Positions 42,255 through 51,460 are shown, counted from the first letter of the stretch. The stretch: 64,000 bases of DNA from Tenacibaculum sp. AHE14PA (GCF_019278465.1 NZ_CP058983.1:2727501-2791500), one strand, 5' to 3'. Numbers and translations: made by a program. The notes: a model not told the origin generated them from the letters alone.

Positions 42255-43838
42255 ATGAGTACAAACACTGTTAGATTTGAAGGTTCAGAAATGAACCGTA
42301 AGTTACTGATGGGACACCCATCAGGTTTATTTGTTCTTTTCTTTACTGAAATGTGGGAACGTTTTTCTTATTACGGAATGAGAGCAATCTTAGTATTGTT
42401 TTTAACTTCTGCAGTTACAGGAGATAATCCTGGTTGGGGATGGTCAAGAGAAGATGCATTAGGTTTATACGGAACATATACAATGCTAGTTTACTTTTCT
42501 CCAATTATTGGAGGGTATTTAGCGGATAAGTTTTTAGGATATCGATTTTCGGTAGCAATCGGTGCATTTATAATGACATTTGGACACGCAGCTATGGCTT
42601 TAAATACACCTTGGAGTTTGTATTTAGGTATTGGTTTGTTAGTAGCAGGAAATGGTTTGTTTAAACCGAATATTACATCTATTATTAATGGTGTTTATAA
42701 AAATGCCCAAGATAAAAAAGATGGCGCTTTTACGATATTCTATATGGGAGTAAACGCGGGTGCTTTTGTTGGTATTTTACTTTGTGGTTATGTTGGTGAA
42801 ACAGCAGGATGGCATTATGGATTCGGATTAGCAGGTATATTTATGTTTTTAGGAATGTTGCAGTTTTGGTTTGCTCAAGGAATTTTTGGTAGCATAGGAT
42901 TGTCTCCATCTAAAACAATTGAATATAATGACGCCATTGAAAATGTTGATGAAAAGACAACAATTGTAGAAGAGAAAGTACCAGCAAATGTTCAGAGAGA
43001 TCGTTATATTGTTGTAGGTATTCTTGCCTTTTTTACAATTTTCTTTTGGGCTGCTTTTGAACAAGCAGGTGGTTCTATGACTATTTTTGCAGGTGATTAC
43101 ACAAATAGGGTTTTACAAGGAAGTTCTGCTGATATCTTTAGAGTTGCAAATACATTATTAACAGTAATACCTTTATTAATAATAACATATGTTTTAATTC
43201 AATTATTTAAAATAACTTTTAAAAAATATGCATTATCTAATATTTTCTTAGGTACAAGTTTTGCTATTATTTGGTGTGTTGTTATTTGGATGTTGAAAAA
43301 TCAATTTAGTGATGTTAAAACAGAAGTGCCAGCATCGTGGTTCTCTATTTTAAATTCATTTTATATCATTGCTTTTGCGCCATTAATTTCAAAAATATGG
43401 GAAAGTAAATTTAACCCACATGCAACTGTGAAATTCGGAATGGGATTAGTGCTTTTAGGGTTAGGTTTTGGAGTGTTAGCTTATGGTTCTGCAGAAATTC
43501 CACAAGGAGCGCAAACAGCTTCGGTAAGTATGATTTGGTTAATATTAGCTTATTTATTACATACTTTAGGTGAATTATGTTTGTCACCTGTCGGTTTATC
43601 ATATGTTTCTAAACTAGTCCCGGCATCCACAATTGGTGTAATGTTCGGACTTTGGTATATTGCAATAGGTATGGGTAATAAAGCTGCAGGATTAATGGGA
43701 GGTATGATTGATAAAATTACTACAGCTTATGATATGAGTACATTCTTTTTAATATTTACGATTGTACCAGTTCTTGCCGGGTTTATTTTAATGAGCCTAA
43801 CACCATTGGTTAAAAAATTAATGCACGGAGTTAAGTAG
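42255..43838 (+). CDS. proton-coupled peptide transporter (POT/PTR), copy 2
   Basis: About 527 residues from ATG 42255 (MSTNTVRFEGSEMNRK); an earlier frame would start inside a terminator hairpin. It is a paralogue of the previous gene: EMWERFSYYGMRA, NGLFKPNITSIINGVY and FYMGVNAGAFVG are all retained. It is longer in the central loop and membrane region. The pair may differ in peptide preference. A terminator follows. Confidence 0.95.
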   Translation: MSTNTVRFEGSEMNRKLLMGHPSGLFVLFFTEMWERFSYYGMRAILVLFLTSAVTGDNPGWGWSREDALGLYGTYTMLVYFSPIIGGYLADKFLGYRFSVAIGAFIMTFGHAAMALNTPWSLYLGIGLLVAGNGLFKPNITSIINGVYKNAQDKKDGAFTIFYMGVNAGAFVGILLCGYVGETAGWHYGFGLAGIFMFLGMLQFWFAQGIFGSIGLSPSKTIEYNDAIENVDEKTTIVEEKVPANVQRDRYIVVGILAFFTIFFWAAFEQAGGSMTIFAGDYTNRVLQGSSADIFRVANTLLTVIPLLIITYVLIQLFKITFKKYALSNIFLGTSFAIIWCVVIWMLKNQFSDVKTEVPASWFSILNSFYIIAFAPLISKIWESKFNPHATVKFGMGLVLLGLGFGVLAYGSAEIPQGAQTASVSMIWLILAYLLHTLGELCLSPVGLSYVSKLVPASTIGVMFGLWYIAIGMGNKAAGLMGGMIDKITTAYDMSTFFLIFTIVPVLAGFILMSLTPLVKKLMHGVK

Positions 43839-43875
43839 TATTAAACTCTTATAGAAAAGTTAAAAAAACTTTACA

Positions 43876-43910
43876 GCCTGTCAATTATTAATAATTGACA
43901 GGTTTTTTTG
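43876..43910 (+). terminator. terminator after the second peptide transporter
   Basis: CCTGTCAATTA-TTAA-TAATTGACAGG and seven T. A TAAATTTG box (43912-43919) starts right after it and may serve the thioredoxin gene. Confidence 0.88.
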
Positions 43911-43943
43911 TAAATTTGGAATACTTATTGAGACCTAACAAAC

Positions 43944-44462
43944 ATGAAGAAATTAATTTTAGTAGCCGTATTCGCATTTATTTCAGTTGGTGTAAAAGCA
44001 CAACAAGAAGTTAATTGGTTAACTTTTGAAGAAGCGATAGAAAAAAACAAAGAAACACCAAAACCTATTTTAGTCGATTTGTATACAGATTGGTGTGGTT
44101 GGTGTAAAAAAATGGATAAAACCACTTACAAAAACGATGTAATTGTAAAGTTTATAAATGACAACTTTTATGCTGTAAAAATGGATGGTGAAGGTAAAGA
44201 AGATATCAGTTTTAAAGGAAAAACATATAAGTTTGTTCAGCAAGGAAGAAGTAAATATCATGAATTAGCTGCAACAATTATGAAAGGGAAAATGAGTTAC
44301 CCTTCTACCGCTTTTTTTAGCGCAGAAGAACAATTAATTCAAACAGTTCCTGGATATTTAGATGAAAAAAAGTTTGAAAAAGTTTTAGCCTATTTTGCAA
44401 AAGATAATTACAAGAATACTAAATGGGCAAAGTTCTCAAAGAACTTTAAAGGTTCAATCTAA
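43944..44462 (+). CDS. exported thioredoxin-family protein
   Basis: 172 residues: a signal peptide (cleavage near GVKA) and a thioredoxin fold with the redox motif CGWC in DLYTDWCGWCKKMD (about residues 49-56). The downstream cis-Pro lies in MSYPSTAFF. It resembles the periplasmic thiol proteins called DUF255-like or thioredoxin_7, which act on disulfides of exported proteins. No clear operon partner. Confidence 0.9.
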   Translation: MKKLILVAVFAFISVGVKAQQEVNWLTFEEAIEKNKETPKPILVDLYTDWCGWCKKMDKTTYKNDVIVKFINDNFYAVKMDGEGKEDISFKGKTYKFVQQGRSKYHELAATIMKGKMSYPSTAFFSAEEQLIQTVPGYLDEKKFEKVLAYFAKDNYKNTKWAKFSKNFKGSI

Positions 44463-44508
44463 ACAATAATAGTTTATCATTGTGAGGAAGGATTCAATTT
44501 GCTTACAG

Positions 44509-46530
44509 TTATTTTAATATATAAGCTCCGTTTTGCCCTGTATGGTGAAACGGAGTTTTTTGTTTCTTACAAGTCAATTTCCACCTATTTATATAACTTC
44601 TGTAATTACTTCCATCAGCAATTATTTTCTTTGGTTTTAAGGTTTTTATCAATCGAGTTAAGTTAATTTTAGGGGAATGTTGTAGTAGTACAATAGGATT
44701 TTTAATCGCAATATTATAAACACCTAAACTATCAATTATTAAAATGTTATCAGAATTAAACTTAAAGTAATTAGGTGTTTTATTGATAAAATAACTATTT
44801 ATATTCTCATTTATCCGATAATCTATAATTGCTTTATCAGTAGTTGTTTTAAGACTATCCAAGTTGTGAAAAACATGTAATTGTTTTCCGTTTCTTATTC
44901 CTAACATGTTTTTCCTACTTTTATTAAAAACTATAATTTCTTGCTTTTGATGTCGATTCTTTTTTTCGAAAATGAAAACAGTTTGTAGCATCACTATGGA
45001 TGCAAGTAAAAATAATAATTGTGTTGTTTTTTTGATAATAACGAATTGATACGCAAATACGATTATAAAATACCAACCAAACATTTCGTAAAAAGACATC
45101 GATATTTGTTGCCATAGAAACCCTTCTTGATTTGAAACCCAATCAACTATTTTATTCATTAAAGAAATAACGAATCCGTAAATATCAACAAAAATCTGCG
45201 GAAGTAAATTTAACAACGCAAGCAGTATTACTAAGATTCCGCCAATTAAAATCCCACCTAAAAACGGAATAATTAAGATGTTTGATATTATAAAAAGCCC
45301 TGGAAATTGATGAAAATAATACAAGCTAATAGGTAATATTCCTACTTGAGCGGAAAGTGAGACTGTAATTAAACTCCAAATCTTATTTAGCAACCAAATT
45401 TTAGGTTTCCATAATTTGTAGAGTAGGGGTTGTACCCAAATAATTCCGAAAACAGCGAGGTAGCTCAACTGAAATCCAACATCAAACAAAAATAAAGGTT
45501 TAATTAATAATAAGAAAAACATCGAACTGATTAGCGAATATTCTACGATTCTTTTCTTTTTAAAAGAGGCACCAACAGCAATAAAAGTAAACATAGTTAC
45601 TGCTCTAACGACAGAAGCCGATAAACCAGCTATAAAAGCAAACATCCATAGTAAGATAACGATTAGAACAGCTTTTAGGATTACGCCATTTTTTAATCGT
45701 TCTAAAGGTTTAAATAACGATGATAATACGAGTAAGATAATACCGATATGCAAACCTGAAATTGCTAAAATATGAACGGCACCGGCATTGATATAGCTTT
45801 CCAAAAGGTTTTTAGAAATATCTTGTCGTTGCCCTAATAACAAGGCGTTAATCACCGAAAGTTCATCTTTACTAAAAGAATGTTTTTTTAAGGAAGTTTG
45901 AACCTTGTTTCTGAATTGAGCTGATAATCCGTAAATAGAAACAGTTCCTTTTTCTAATCTTTTGTAATCTTTTTTTTGGATAAATATTTGTTGATAGATG
46001 TATTGCTTTACTAAATAATCTTTATAATTAAATTGATGTGGGTTTAAAGGATCGGCTAAGTTTTTAAACTCTGATTTCAAAAAGATACGATCATCAACAT
46101 TTAAAACTCTTGATATGCTGTCTTTTTTTAGATTTAATAAAATAGTTCCGCTTGTTATTTTAGTATCAACCTGAATTACATCAGCAATAAATTTGCGATT
46201 ATAATTTCCTGATTTTAGAACTTTACGAATTTTTACAATTACTCCTGAGTTGTCATTAATATGACGTTGATAGTAGTTATCATTATTTTTAGAGTTGTGT
46301 ATCAATGAAGTTGAAACCCCAACAACGATAAAAAATAAAAGTGTAACAATAGAAAATAATTTACGTTTGTTATTTCTCTTTAATAGATATAATAGAAGTA
46401 AAAAAAAGAAAATAAAAACAATTAAAAAGTTGAAATCAAAATTCCATAAGTTCGTGTAAAACTGTAAAATAATTCCGATTATTAAACAGCTTAAAAAATG
46501 GAAAGGAGAATATTGTAACAACTTTTTCAT
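44509..46530 (-). CDS. comEC: ComEC/Rec2-family DNA uptake channel protein
   Basis: A 673-residue polytopic membrane protein. Residues about 30-190 hold the OB-like N-terminal domain (DUF4131), residues about 230-500 the Competence channel domain with AGAVHILAISGLHIGII and FIAGLSASVVRAVTMF. The C-terminal part (about 530-673) is related in position to the metallo-beta-lactamase domain but lacks the HxHxDH motif; it ends with KKIIADGSNYRSYI and FHHTGQNGAYIL, as in Bacteroidetes relatives I recall. ComEC moves transforming single-stranded DNA across the inner membrane. Other competence genes are not in the window. Confidence 0.92.
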   Translation of the reverse strand: MKKLLQYSPFHFLSCLIIGIILQFYTNLWNFDFNFLIVFIFFFLLLLYLLKRNNKRKLFSIVTLLFFIVVGVSTSLIHNSKNNDNYYQRHINDNSGVIVKIRKVLKSGNYNRKFIADVIQVDTKITSGTILLNLKKDSISRVLNVDDRIFLKSEFKNLADPLNPHQFNYKDYLVKQYIYQQIFIQKKDYKRLEKGTVSIYGLSAQFRNKVQTSLKKHSFSKDELSVINALLLGQRQDISKNLLESYINAGAVHILAISGLHIGIILLVLSSLFKPLERLKNGVILKAVLIVILLWMFAFIAGLSASVVRAVTMFTFIAVGASFKKKRIVEYSLISSMFFLLLIKPLFLFDVGFQLSYLAVFGIIWVQPLLYKLWKPKIWLLNKIWSLITVSLSAQVGILPISLYYFHQFPGLFIISNILIIPFLGGILIGGILVILLALLNLLPQIFVDIYGFVISLMNKIVDWVSNQEGFLWQQISMSFYEMFGWYFIIVFAYQFVIIKKTTQLLFLLASIVMLQTVFIFEKKNRHQKQEIIVFNKSRKNMLGIRNGKQLHVFHNLDSLKTTTDKAIIDYRINENINSYFINKTPNYFKFNSDNILIIDSLGVYNIAIKNPIVLLQHSPKINLTRLIKTLKPKKIIADGSNYRSYINRWKLTCKKQKTPFHHTGQNGAYILK

Positions 46531-46626
46531 AACCCATTAAAGTTAATAAAAAATAATTAGCTATGTTTTTGACTTCTTTTCACACTTTTTTTACAATTCA
46601 TTTTCAGTAACTTATAGATACAAGCG

Positions 46627-46634
46627 TATATTTG
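46627..46634 (+). promoter_or_regulatory. -7 promoter box of the TonB_C protein gene
   Basis: TATATTTG fits TAnnTTTG, 27 nt before the ATG. No TTG is found at the expected distance. Confidence 0.5.
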
Positions 46635-46661
46635 TGGTGTAGCATCTTAAAATAGTAGATT

Positions 46662-47459
46662 ATGAAAACAAGAATAACCGTTGCCGCAATTTTAGTAATG
46701 ATAATAAGTTTTGTTGTTCTCGGATTTGTAAACAAAAAGGAAACAAAAAAAGAAATAACTTCAGTAGCATCTGCAGAAGCAATTTCTACTGGTTTTGAAA
46801 ATACTATTTTAAAATCAGCACCTGTAAGAAAACTAACTTACTTTGTAAGAGGGGCGAATAACAAAACAATTACAGAAGGTGAATTAAGTAACGTAAAAAC
46901 CTTAAAAGCAGTATTTGAACATTATCCTACTAGTTGGATTGAAGAATATGTATTCATAGAAATTACCCGAGTAACGAACAGCAAAGAGATTAAGGAAGTA
47001 TGCAAGAGTATTGTTTTAAATACAAAACAACAAGCACTTATCAGAAATGCAAAATTTGGAGATGATATACGTATTAAAATTGTTTATAAAACCAAGAACG
47101 CGGCTAAGAATTCTTTAAATACAAGCGAAATAAAAAAGACCCTAACTATTGTTCCAGATATCTCGGCTTGTTTTAAAGGAGCAGAAAATGCTTTAGAATC
47201 TTATTTAACAAACAACAGTTCTACAGAAATTAAGAATTGGAAGTTTAATCCAACACAAAGTGCTACTGCTACTTTTATGATTGATGAAAATGGAGACGCA
47301 ATTAATGTAAATATTGTAGAATCTTCAGGTATCATATCAATTGATAAAGCAATTAAGCAATTGCTAGAGCAAATGCCAAAATGGAAACCAGCGAAAAATA
47401 GTAAAGGAAAATCAGTACAACAAAAATTTGAATTAACAATAGGCGATACAGGTTGTTAA
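46662..47459 (+). CDS. anchored protein with TonB C-terminal-like domain
   Basis: 265 residues: a membrane anchor or signal (residues about 5-23), a middle region without a known domain, and a TonB_C-like domain (about 185-262) recognised by TATFMIDENGDAINVNIVESSG and MPKWKPAKNSKGKSVQQKFELTI. It lacks the Pro-rich spacer of a true energy transducer. Similar C-terminal modules occur in the M56 peptidase (54155 end) and the lipoprotein at 55453. A role in envelope protein contacts is inferred. Confidence 0.8.
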   Translation: MKTRITVAAILVMIISFVVLGFVNKKETKKEITSVASAEAISTGFENTILKSAPVRKLTYFVRGANNKTITEGELSNVKTLKAVFEHYPTSWIEEYVFIEITRVTNSKEIKEVCKSIVLNTKQQALIRNAKFGDDIRIKIVYKTKNAAKNSLNTSEIKKTLTIVPDISACFKGAENALESYLTNNSSTEIKNWKFNPTQSATATFMIDENGDAINVNIVESSGIISIDKAIKQLLEQMPKWKPAKNSKGKSVQQKFELTIGDTGC

Positions 47460-47518
47460 GACTTAGTTCTTATAACGTTAGTTTTGTTTACTTGAATACG
47501 GATCTTACTTTATACAAT

Positions 47519-48241
47519 TCATTCTTGGTTTTCGATTTTAAATTCACAAACAATGGGTAAATGATCACTTAATTTTAACCAATCATTAGTTTTTCCAAAT
47601 TCCATTTTTTTTAGATTTTGATGAAAATCACTACTTCCAAAAACGTAATCGATATGATATGGTTTTTCTAATTTTCTATGTAAAAAAAAAGTTGGTCGAG
47701 TTTCAACTCCTTGTTCTTCTTTCCAATATTTATGGTATAGACTTTTAATTCCAATTTCTTTTAATTCGGTTACAACGTCTGAGTGATTCCACCACCTATC
47801 CCATTTGTCCCAAATTTTGTTACTATTAAAGTCTCCAATAATTAAGCTCTTATTTAAATTAGCTTTATTTATTTGAAGATACTTCCATAGTTGTCCAATA
47901 TATCCAAACGTTGGTGATTTATTACTATGAGTCCAAACAGCAAGTACATTAAAATTATTATTTACAGAACATGGTAAAAAATGCTTTACTTTATGATCTT
48001 TAAAGTTATCAGACCAATTTAATTTTTTCAGTTCGATGTTTTTCTTGGCAAATATTCCAATCCCTTTATTTTTAGAGTCTCCAATCCATAAATAATTATT
48101 AGCCCATTCGTTGTACTCTTTATGTTTTGTTTCGGCAGGGTTTTCACCTCCTTGAATTATATGTATGTCAGCATTAAAGTCCATTAGTTTATCAAACTTC
48201 TTTCTCAGGGCTCCATTGCAATTCCAAGTTATAATTTTCAA
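47519..48241 (-). CDS. endonuclease/exonuclease/phosphatase-fold protein
   Basis: A 240-residue EEP-superfamily protein. It keeps the N-terminal TWNCNG, GDFNSNKIWD (Asp/Asn pair), HIDYVFGS and the C-terminal SDHLPIVCEF with the catalytic Asp-His. The metal-binding Glu normally found after the second strand (QE in family members) is replaced: the protein has IIQGGENP. It may be inactive or use a nearby Glu. The start is TTG at 48241; no in-frame ATG lies before the upstream stop. Natural substrates of this subgroup are unknown. Confidence 0.88.
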   Translation of the reverse strand: MKIITWNCNGALRKKFDKLMDFNADIHIIQGGENPAETKHKEYNEWANNYLWIGDSKNKGIGIFAKKNIELKKLNWSDNFKDHKVKHFLPCSVNNNFNVLAVWTHSNKSPTFGYIGQLWKYLQINKANLNKSLIIGDFNSNKIWDKWDRWWNHSDVVTELKEIGIKSLYHKYWKEEQGVETRPTFFLHRKLEKPYHIDYVFGSSDFHQNLKKMEFGKTNDWLKLSDHLPIVCEFKIENQE

Positions 48242-48337
48242 TTCTAGTTTTTTTATTTTAAATATAAGATTACTTTATCAAAAAAAGAATCAATTTAAAT
48301 AATATTTAAAAGATAGTAAATCAATAAATAATAAAAC

Positions 48338-48368
48338 AAAAAAGCAACCTAAATAAGGTTGCTTTTTT
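48338..48368. terminator. terminator of lysS
   Basis: AAAAAAGCAACC-TAAATAA-GGTTGCTTTTTT. On the minus strand it follows the lysS stop. Confidence 0.85.
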
Positions 48369-48387
48369 TAATATATTTAAAAAGGTA

Positions 48388-50085
48388 TTATGCTATTTCA
48401 ACAAATAAACCTTCGTCAGTTTTTTCAACTTTAGCTAATTTGTTTTTAGTTAAACCTTTAATAGTTTTGTCCCATTTCTTATTAGATAAACCCGATTGTG
48501 TTTTTAAATCATTCAAAGCCATCTTTTCAGCTTTTTCAATTAAAGCCAACACTGCTTTTTCATCGTCGTTTAATTCAATAGAAGGCGCTTTTTTCTCAGG
48601 TCTCATTTGAGGAAAAAACAACACTTCTTGTATCGATGCATTGTTAGTTAAATACATAATCAAACGGTCCATACCAATTCCTAAACCAGACGTAGGAGGC
48701 ATTCCGTATTCTAAAGCACGTAAAAAATCATGATCTATAAATTCACTTGCTTCATCATCACCACGTTCAGCTAATTTAAGCTGCGCTTCAAAACGCTCAC
48801 GCTGATCAATAGGATCGTTTAATTCAGAATATGCATTTGCAATTTCTTTACCACAAACCATTAATTCAAAACGTTCTGTTAATTCAGGGTTGTCTCTGTG
48901 TTCTTTACATAAAGGAGACATTTCCTTCGGATAATCAGTAATAAAAGTTGGCTGAATGTAGTTTCCTTCACATTTTTCACCAAACATTTCATCAATTAAT
49001 TTTCCTTTACCCATGGTTGCATCAACCTCAATTCCCATTCCTTTAGCAGCTTCAAAAAGCTCACTTTCAGATTTACCGATAATATCAAAACCAGTAAAGT
49101 GTTTTATAGAATCTGCCATGGTAACTCTTGCATACGGCGCTTTAAAATCAACTTTATGTTCTCCAAAAGTTGTTTCGGTTGTTCCGTTAACAGCAATTGC
49201 ACAATGTTCTAGTAATTTTTCTGTAAAATCCATCATCCAGTTGTAGTCTTTGTAGGCTACATAAATTTCCATTGCTGTAAATTCAGGATTATGAGTTCTG
49301 TCCATTCCTTCATTTCTAAAGTTTTTAGAAAACTCATACACACCATCAAAACCACCAACAATTAACCTTTTAAGATATAACTCGTTCGCAATTCGCATGT
49401 ATAAAGGCACATCTAAAGCATTGTGATGTGTTACAAAAGGTCTTGCAGAAGCACCACCTGCAATAGGTTGTAAAACCGGAGTTTCAACTTCAAAATAACC
49501 TGAGTCGTTAAAGAAGTTACGCATCGCAGTAAATAACTTCGTACGCTTTACAAAAACTTCTTTTACGTGTGGGTTCACTACTAAATCGGCATAACGCTGA
49601 CGGTAACGCATCTCAGGATCTGTAAACCCGTCAAATGTATTTCCTTCGGCATCAACCTTTGGTAAAGGCAATGGTTTTAAAGATTTACTTAATAATTTAA
49701 ACCCTTTTACCATTACTGTTTTTTCACCAACTTGAGTCGTGAATAATTCACCCTCAATACCAATGAAATCACCAATATCTAATAATTTTTTATATACTTC
49801 GTTGTATAAAGTTTTGTCTTCTCCGGCACAAATTTCGTCGCGATTAAAATAAACTTGTATACGACCTTCGCTGTCTTGTAATTCAGCAAACGATGCTTTA
49901 CCTTGAATACGGCGACTCATTAATCTACCAGCAATTACCACCTTTTTTCCTTCTTCAAACTCGTTTTTAATAACTTTCGAATTCGAATCTAATGGAAATA
50001 AATCAGCAGGGTACGGATTAATACCTAATTCACGTAGTTTTCCTAACTTTTCTCTACGTACAACTTCTTGTTCTGATAATTGCAT
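48388..50085 (-). CDS. lysS: lysyl-tRNA synthetase, class II
   Basis: About 565 residues from ATG 50085 (MQLSEQEVVRREKLGKL); the 14-codon upstream extension is not conserved in type. The N-terminal OB-fold anticodon-binding domain (IQGKASFAELQDSEGRIQVYF) precedes the catalytic domain with motif 2 (FRNEGMDRTHNPEFTAME) and motif 3 (GLGIGMDRLIM). A C-terminal extension of about 65 residues after PQMRPEKK contains a winged-helix-like SNKKWDKTIKGLTKNKL and is typical of flavobacterial LysRS as I know it. It charges tRNA-Lys. Confidence 0.96.
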   Translation of the reverse strand: MQLSEQEVVRREKLGKLRELGINPYPADLFPLDSNSKVIKNEFEEGKKVVIAGRLMSRRIQGKASFAELQDSEGRIQVYFNRDEICAGEDKTLYNEVYKKLLDIGDFIGIEGELFTTQVGEKTVMVKGFKLLSKSLKPLPLPKVDAEGNTFDGFTDPEMRYRQRYADLVVNPHVKEVFVKRTKLFTAMRNFFNDSGYFEVETPVLQPIAGGASARPFVTHHNALDVPLYMRIANELYLKRLIVGGFDGVYEFSKNFRNEGMDRTHNPEFTAMEIYVAYKDYNWMMDFTEKLLEHCAIAVNGTTETTFGEHKVDFKAPYARVTMADSIKHFTGFDIIGKSESELFEAAKGMGIEVDATMGKGKLIDEMFGEKCEGNYIQPTFITDYPKEMSPLCKEHRDNPELTERFELMVCGKEIANAYSELNDPIDQRERFEAQLKLAERGDDEASEFIDHDFLRALEYGMPPTSGLGIGMDRLIMYLTNNASIQEVLFFPQMRPEKKAPSIELNDDEKAVLALIEKAEKMALNDLKTQSGLSNKKWDKTIKGLTKNKLAKVEKTDEGLFVEIA

Positions 50086-50188
50086 GGGTTGTTTTTTATA
50101 ATTTTTAATGAAGCCGCAAAGATACAATCAATTGCAGAATTAAACAACGCTTAACAGATTCGTGTTTTTTGTAAAAAAATCAAAAAAG

Positions 50189-50219
50189 TTTGGTGGAGTT
50201 AAAAAAGGTTGTATATTTG
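50189..50219 (+). promoter_or_regulatory. promoter of a stand-alone RNA gene
   Basis: TTTG (50189-50192) and TATATTTG (50212-50219) are spaced by 19 nt, exactly as in the two tRNA-Glu promoters. No plus-strand protein gene follows. Confidence 0.8.
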
Positions 50220-50222
50220 CAG

Positions 50223-50333
50223 GCTGCTTTTTTTTAAAGGTAGCATTTAGTTGTGTTGTTAGGCACTTTAAATAGTGTCATGGTTTTGTTAACCAATGGA
50301 AAGCTTCCCTGAGATGGGTTGCTTTTTTTTTGC
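50223..50333 (+). ncRNA. probable structured non-coding RNA of about 110 nt
   Basis: A consensus promoter ends 3 nt upstream. The transcript can form a 5' hairpin (GCTGC..GGTAGC, 50223-50245), GGCAC/GTGTC (50262-50279), TGGTT/AACCA (50281-50295), and a 3' stem AAGC-CCC/GGG-GCTT (50300-50324) followed by nine T. There is no open reading frame. Both flanking genes are on the minus strand, so it is not a leader of either. It could be one of the flavobacterial RNA families such as Flavo-1, which I cannot check. It does not show the SRP RNA core, and I see no tmRNA features. Confidence 0.6.
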
Positions 50334-50360
50334 CCTAAATTTAAGGTTTCGCTTTTTTTC

Positions 50361-50437
50361 TGAAGCTATTTCCCGCTTTCCGCACTCGCTCTCTGCGAGG
50401 AGCTCAAACAAATGCTACAATCGGGGCTAAACTTATT
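50361..50437 (+). repeat. dispersed extragenic repeat (CCCGCTTTCCGCACTCG type)
   Basis: The segment runs from GAAGCTATTTCCCGCTTTCC through CTCTGCGAGGAGC to AATGCTACAATCGGGGCT. Its first 21 nt recur inverted at 2353-2373. From memory, this element is frequent between flavobacterial genes, often with a variable middle hairpin. Confidence 0.65.
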
Positions 50438-50453
50438 TATTGAGGATACAGCA

Positions 50454-50954
50454 TTATATAAATGAACTCTTGTATTCCCAAAGTGTTGTAAAGAACAATA
50501 TGAAATAAACAATAGCAATTGAGAATTTAATAGTGGCAGAGGTAAGAAAACCTAATAAAGCTCCAAACGATGCTTTAATAGCTCTGCTGGTATCTTTGCT
50601 GTCAAAAAGTAACTCACCAATAAGCGCACCGAAAAAAGCACCAATTATAATTCCGAAAGGAATAGGAGACAGCAAACCTATAATAAGTCCGATCGTAGTT
50701 CCGTACACTCCGTATTTAGTTCCTCCAAAGCGTTTTGTCCCCATAGCAGGAATAAAATAATCAAGAATAAAAATAATAATAGCAATCACTAAGGTAATTC
50801 CAAGGAAAGGCCAGTTTTGCGGAACAGCATTTGTTAAATGTAATAACAACAAGCCAATCCAACTTGTAATTGGCCCTGGCAATACCGGTAAAAAAGAACC
50901 TATAATTCCTAAACACACAAAACAGAAGCCGAGAATGGCTAGAAATATATCCAT
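50454..50954 (-). CDS. DUF456 family membrane protein
   Basis: A 166-residue protein with four or five membrane helices and the DUF456 pattern: LPVLPGPITSWIGLLLLH, then TKYGVYGTTIGLIIGLLSPIPFGIIIGAFFGALIGEL with many small residues. The function is unknown; members have been proposed as small transport-related proteins without proof. It is monocistronic, with repeats on both sides. Confidence 0.88.
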   Translation of the reverse strand: MDIFLAILGFCFVCLGIIGSFLPVLPGPITSWIGLLLLHLTNAVPQNWPFLGITLVIAIIIFILDYFIPAMGTKRFGGTKYGVYGTTIGLIIGLLSPIPFGIIIGAFFGALIGELLFDSKDTSRAIKASFGALLGFLTSATIKFSIAIVYFILFFTTLWEYKSSFI

Positions 50955-51081
50955 AGTTTAATTTTTTTCATTGTCTCTAATTAGTGCTAATTCAGCTTGT
51001 GTTAATTTAATCTTTTTTAGCTTCCTATTATAATACGCTATTTAGCGCATTATGTATTTTGATTTATAACCGTTTTTAAAA

Positions 51082-51318
51082 TGTCAGTTCGAGTGGTTTT
51101 ATAAAGTGATAACGGTATAAAATTGTATCGAGAACAAGTTAGCGAAGTAAAACTGAAATTCTCGATACAAATTTCACTCATTCCAATTGTAAAATTCACT
51201 CGAATTGACAGCGTTTTATCCTAATACGTAAGAAGTAAAACTGAAATTCTCGATACAAATTTGACTTATTCCAATCGTAAAATTCACTAGAATTGACAGC
51301 GTTTTACCCTAATGCATA
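51082..51318. repeat. long inverted repeat (TGTCAGTTCGAGT type) with an 88-bp tandem duplication
   Basis: TGTCAGTTCGAGTGG (51082 on) pairs with the complement at 51191-51210, and TTGTATCGAGAAC (about 51124-51136) pairs with TTCTCGATACAA (51159-51170), giving one large hairpin at 51082-51210. Its right half then recurs directly: 51144-51231 and 51232-51318 are 88-nt tandem copies with only a few differences. A left-half copy of the same element lies at 52809-52855. No gene is present from 50955 to 51523. Confidence 0.85.
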
Positions 51319-51460
51319 ATGTGTGTCATTTATTTTGAAAGTTCATTATAGAATAAATATAGGCATTGGTTAATGTTTAAAAACAGGAGCCTTTATTTTT
51401 TAAAGAACCCCCTACTTATATATTATAAGACGAATACAATAATTGTTTGTTACACATATT

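Noticed and set aside
50223..50333. SRP RNA or tmRNA
   Set aside because: The conserved SRP apical core (GGAAG...AGCAG) and the tmRNA tRNA-like ends and tag frame are not present.
51082..51318. Insertion sequence ends
   Set aside because: No transposase frame lies between the inverted arms and the element is too short; it fits a dispersed palindromic repeat.
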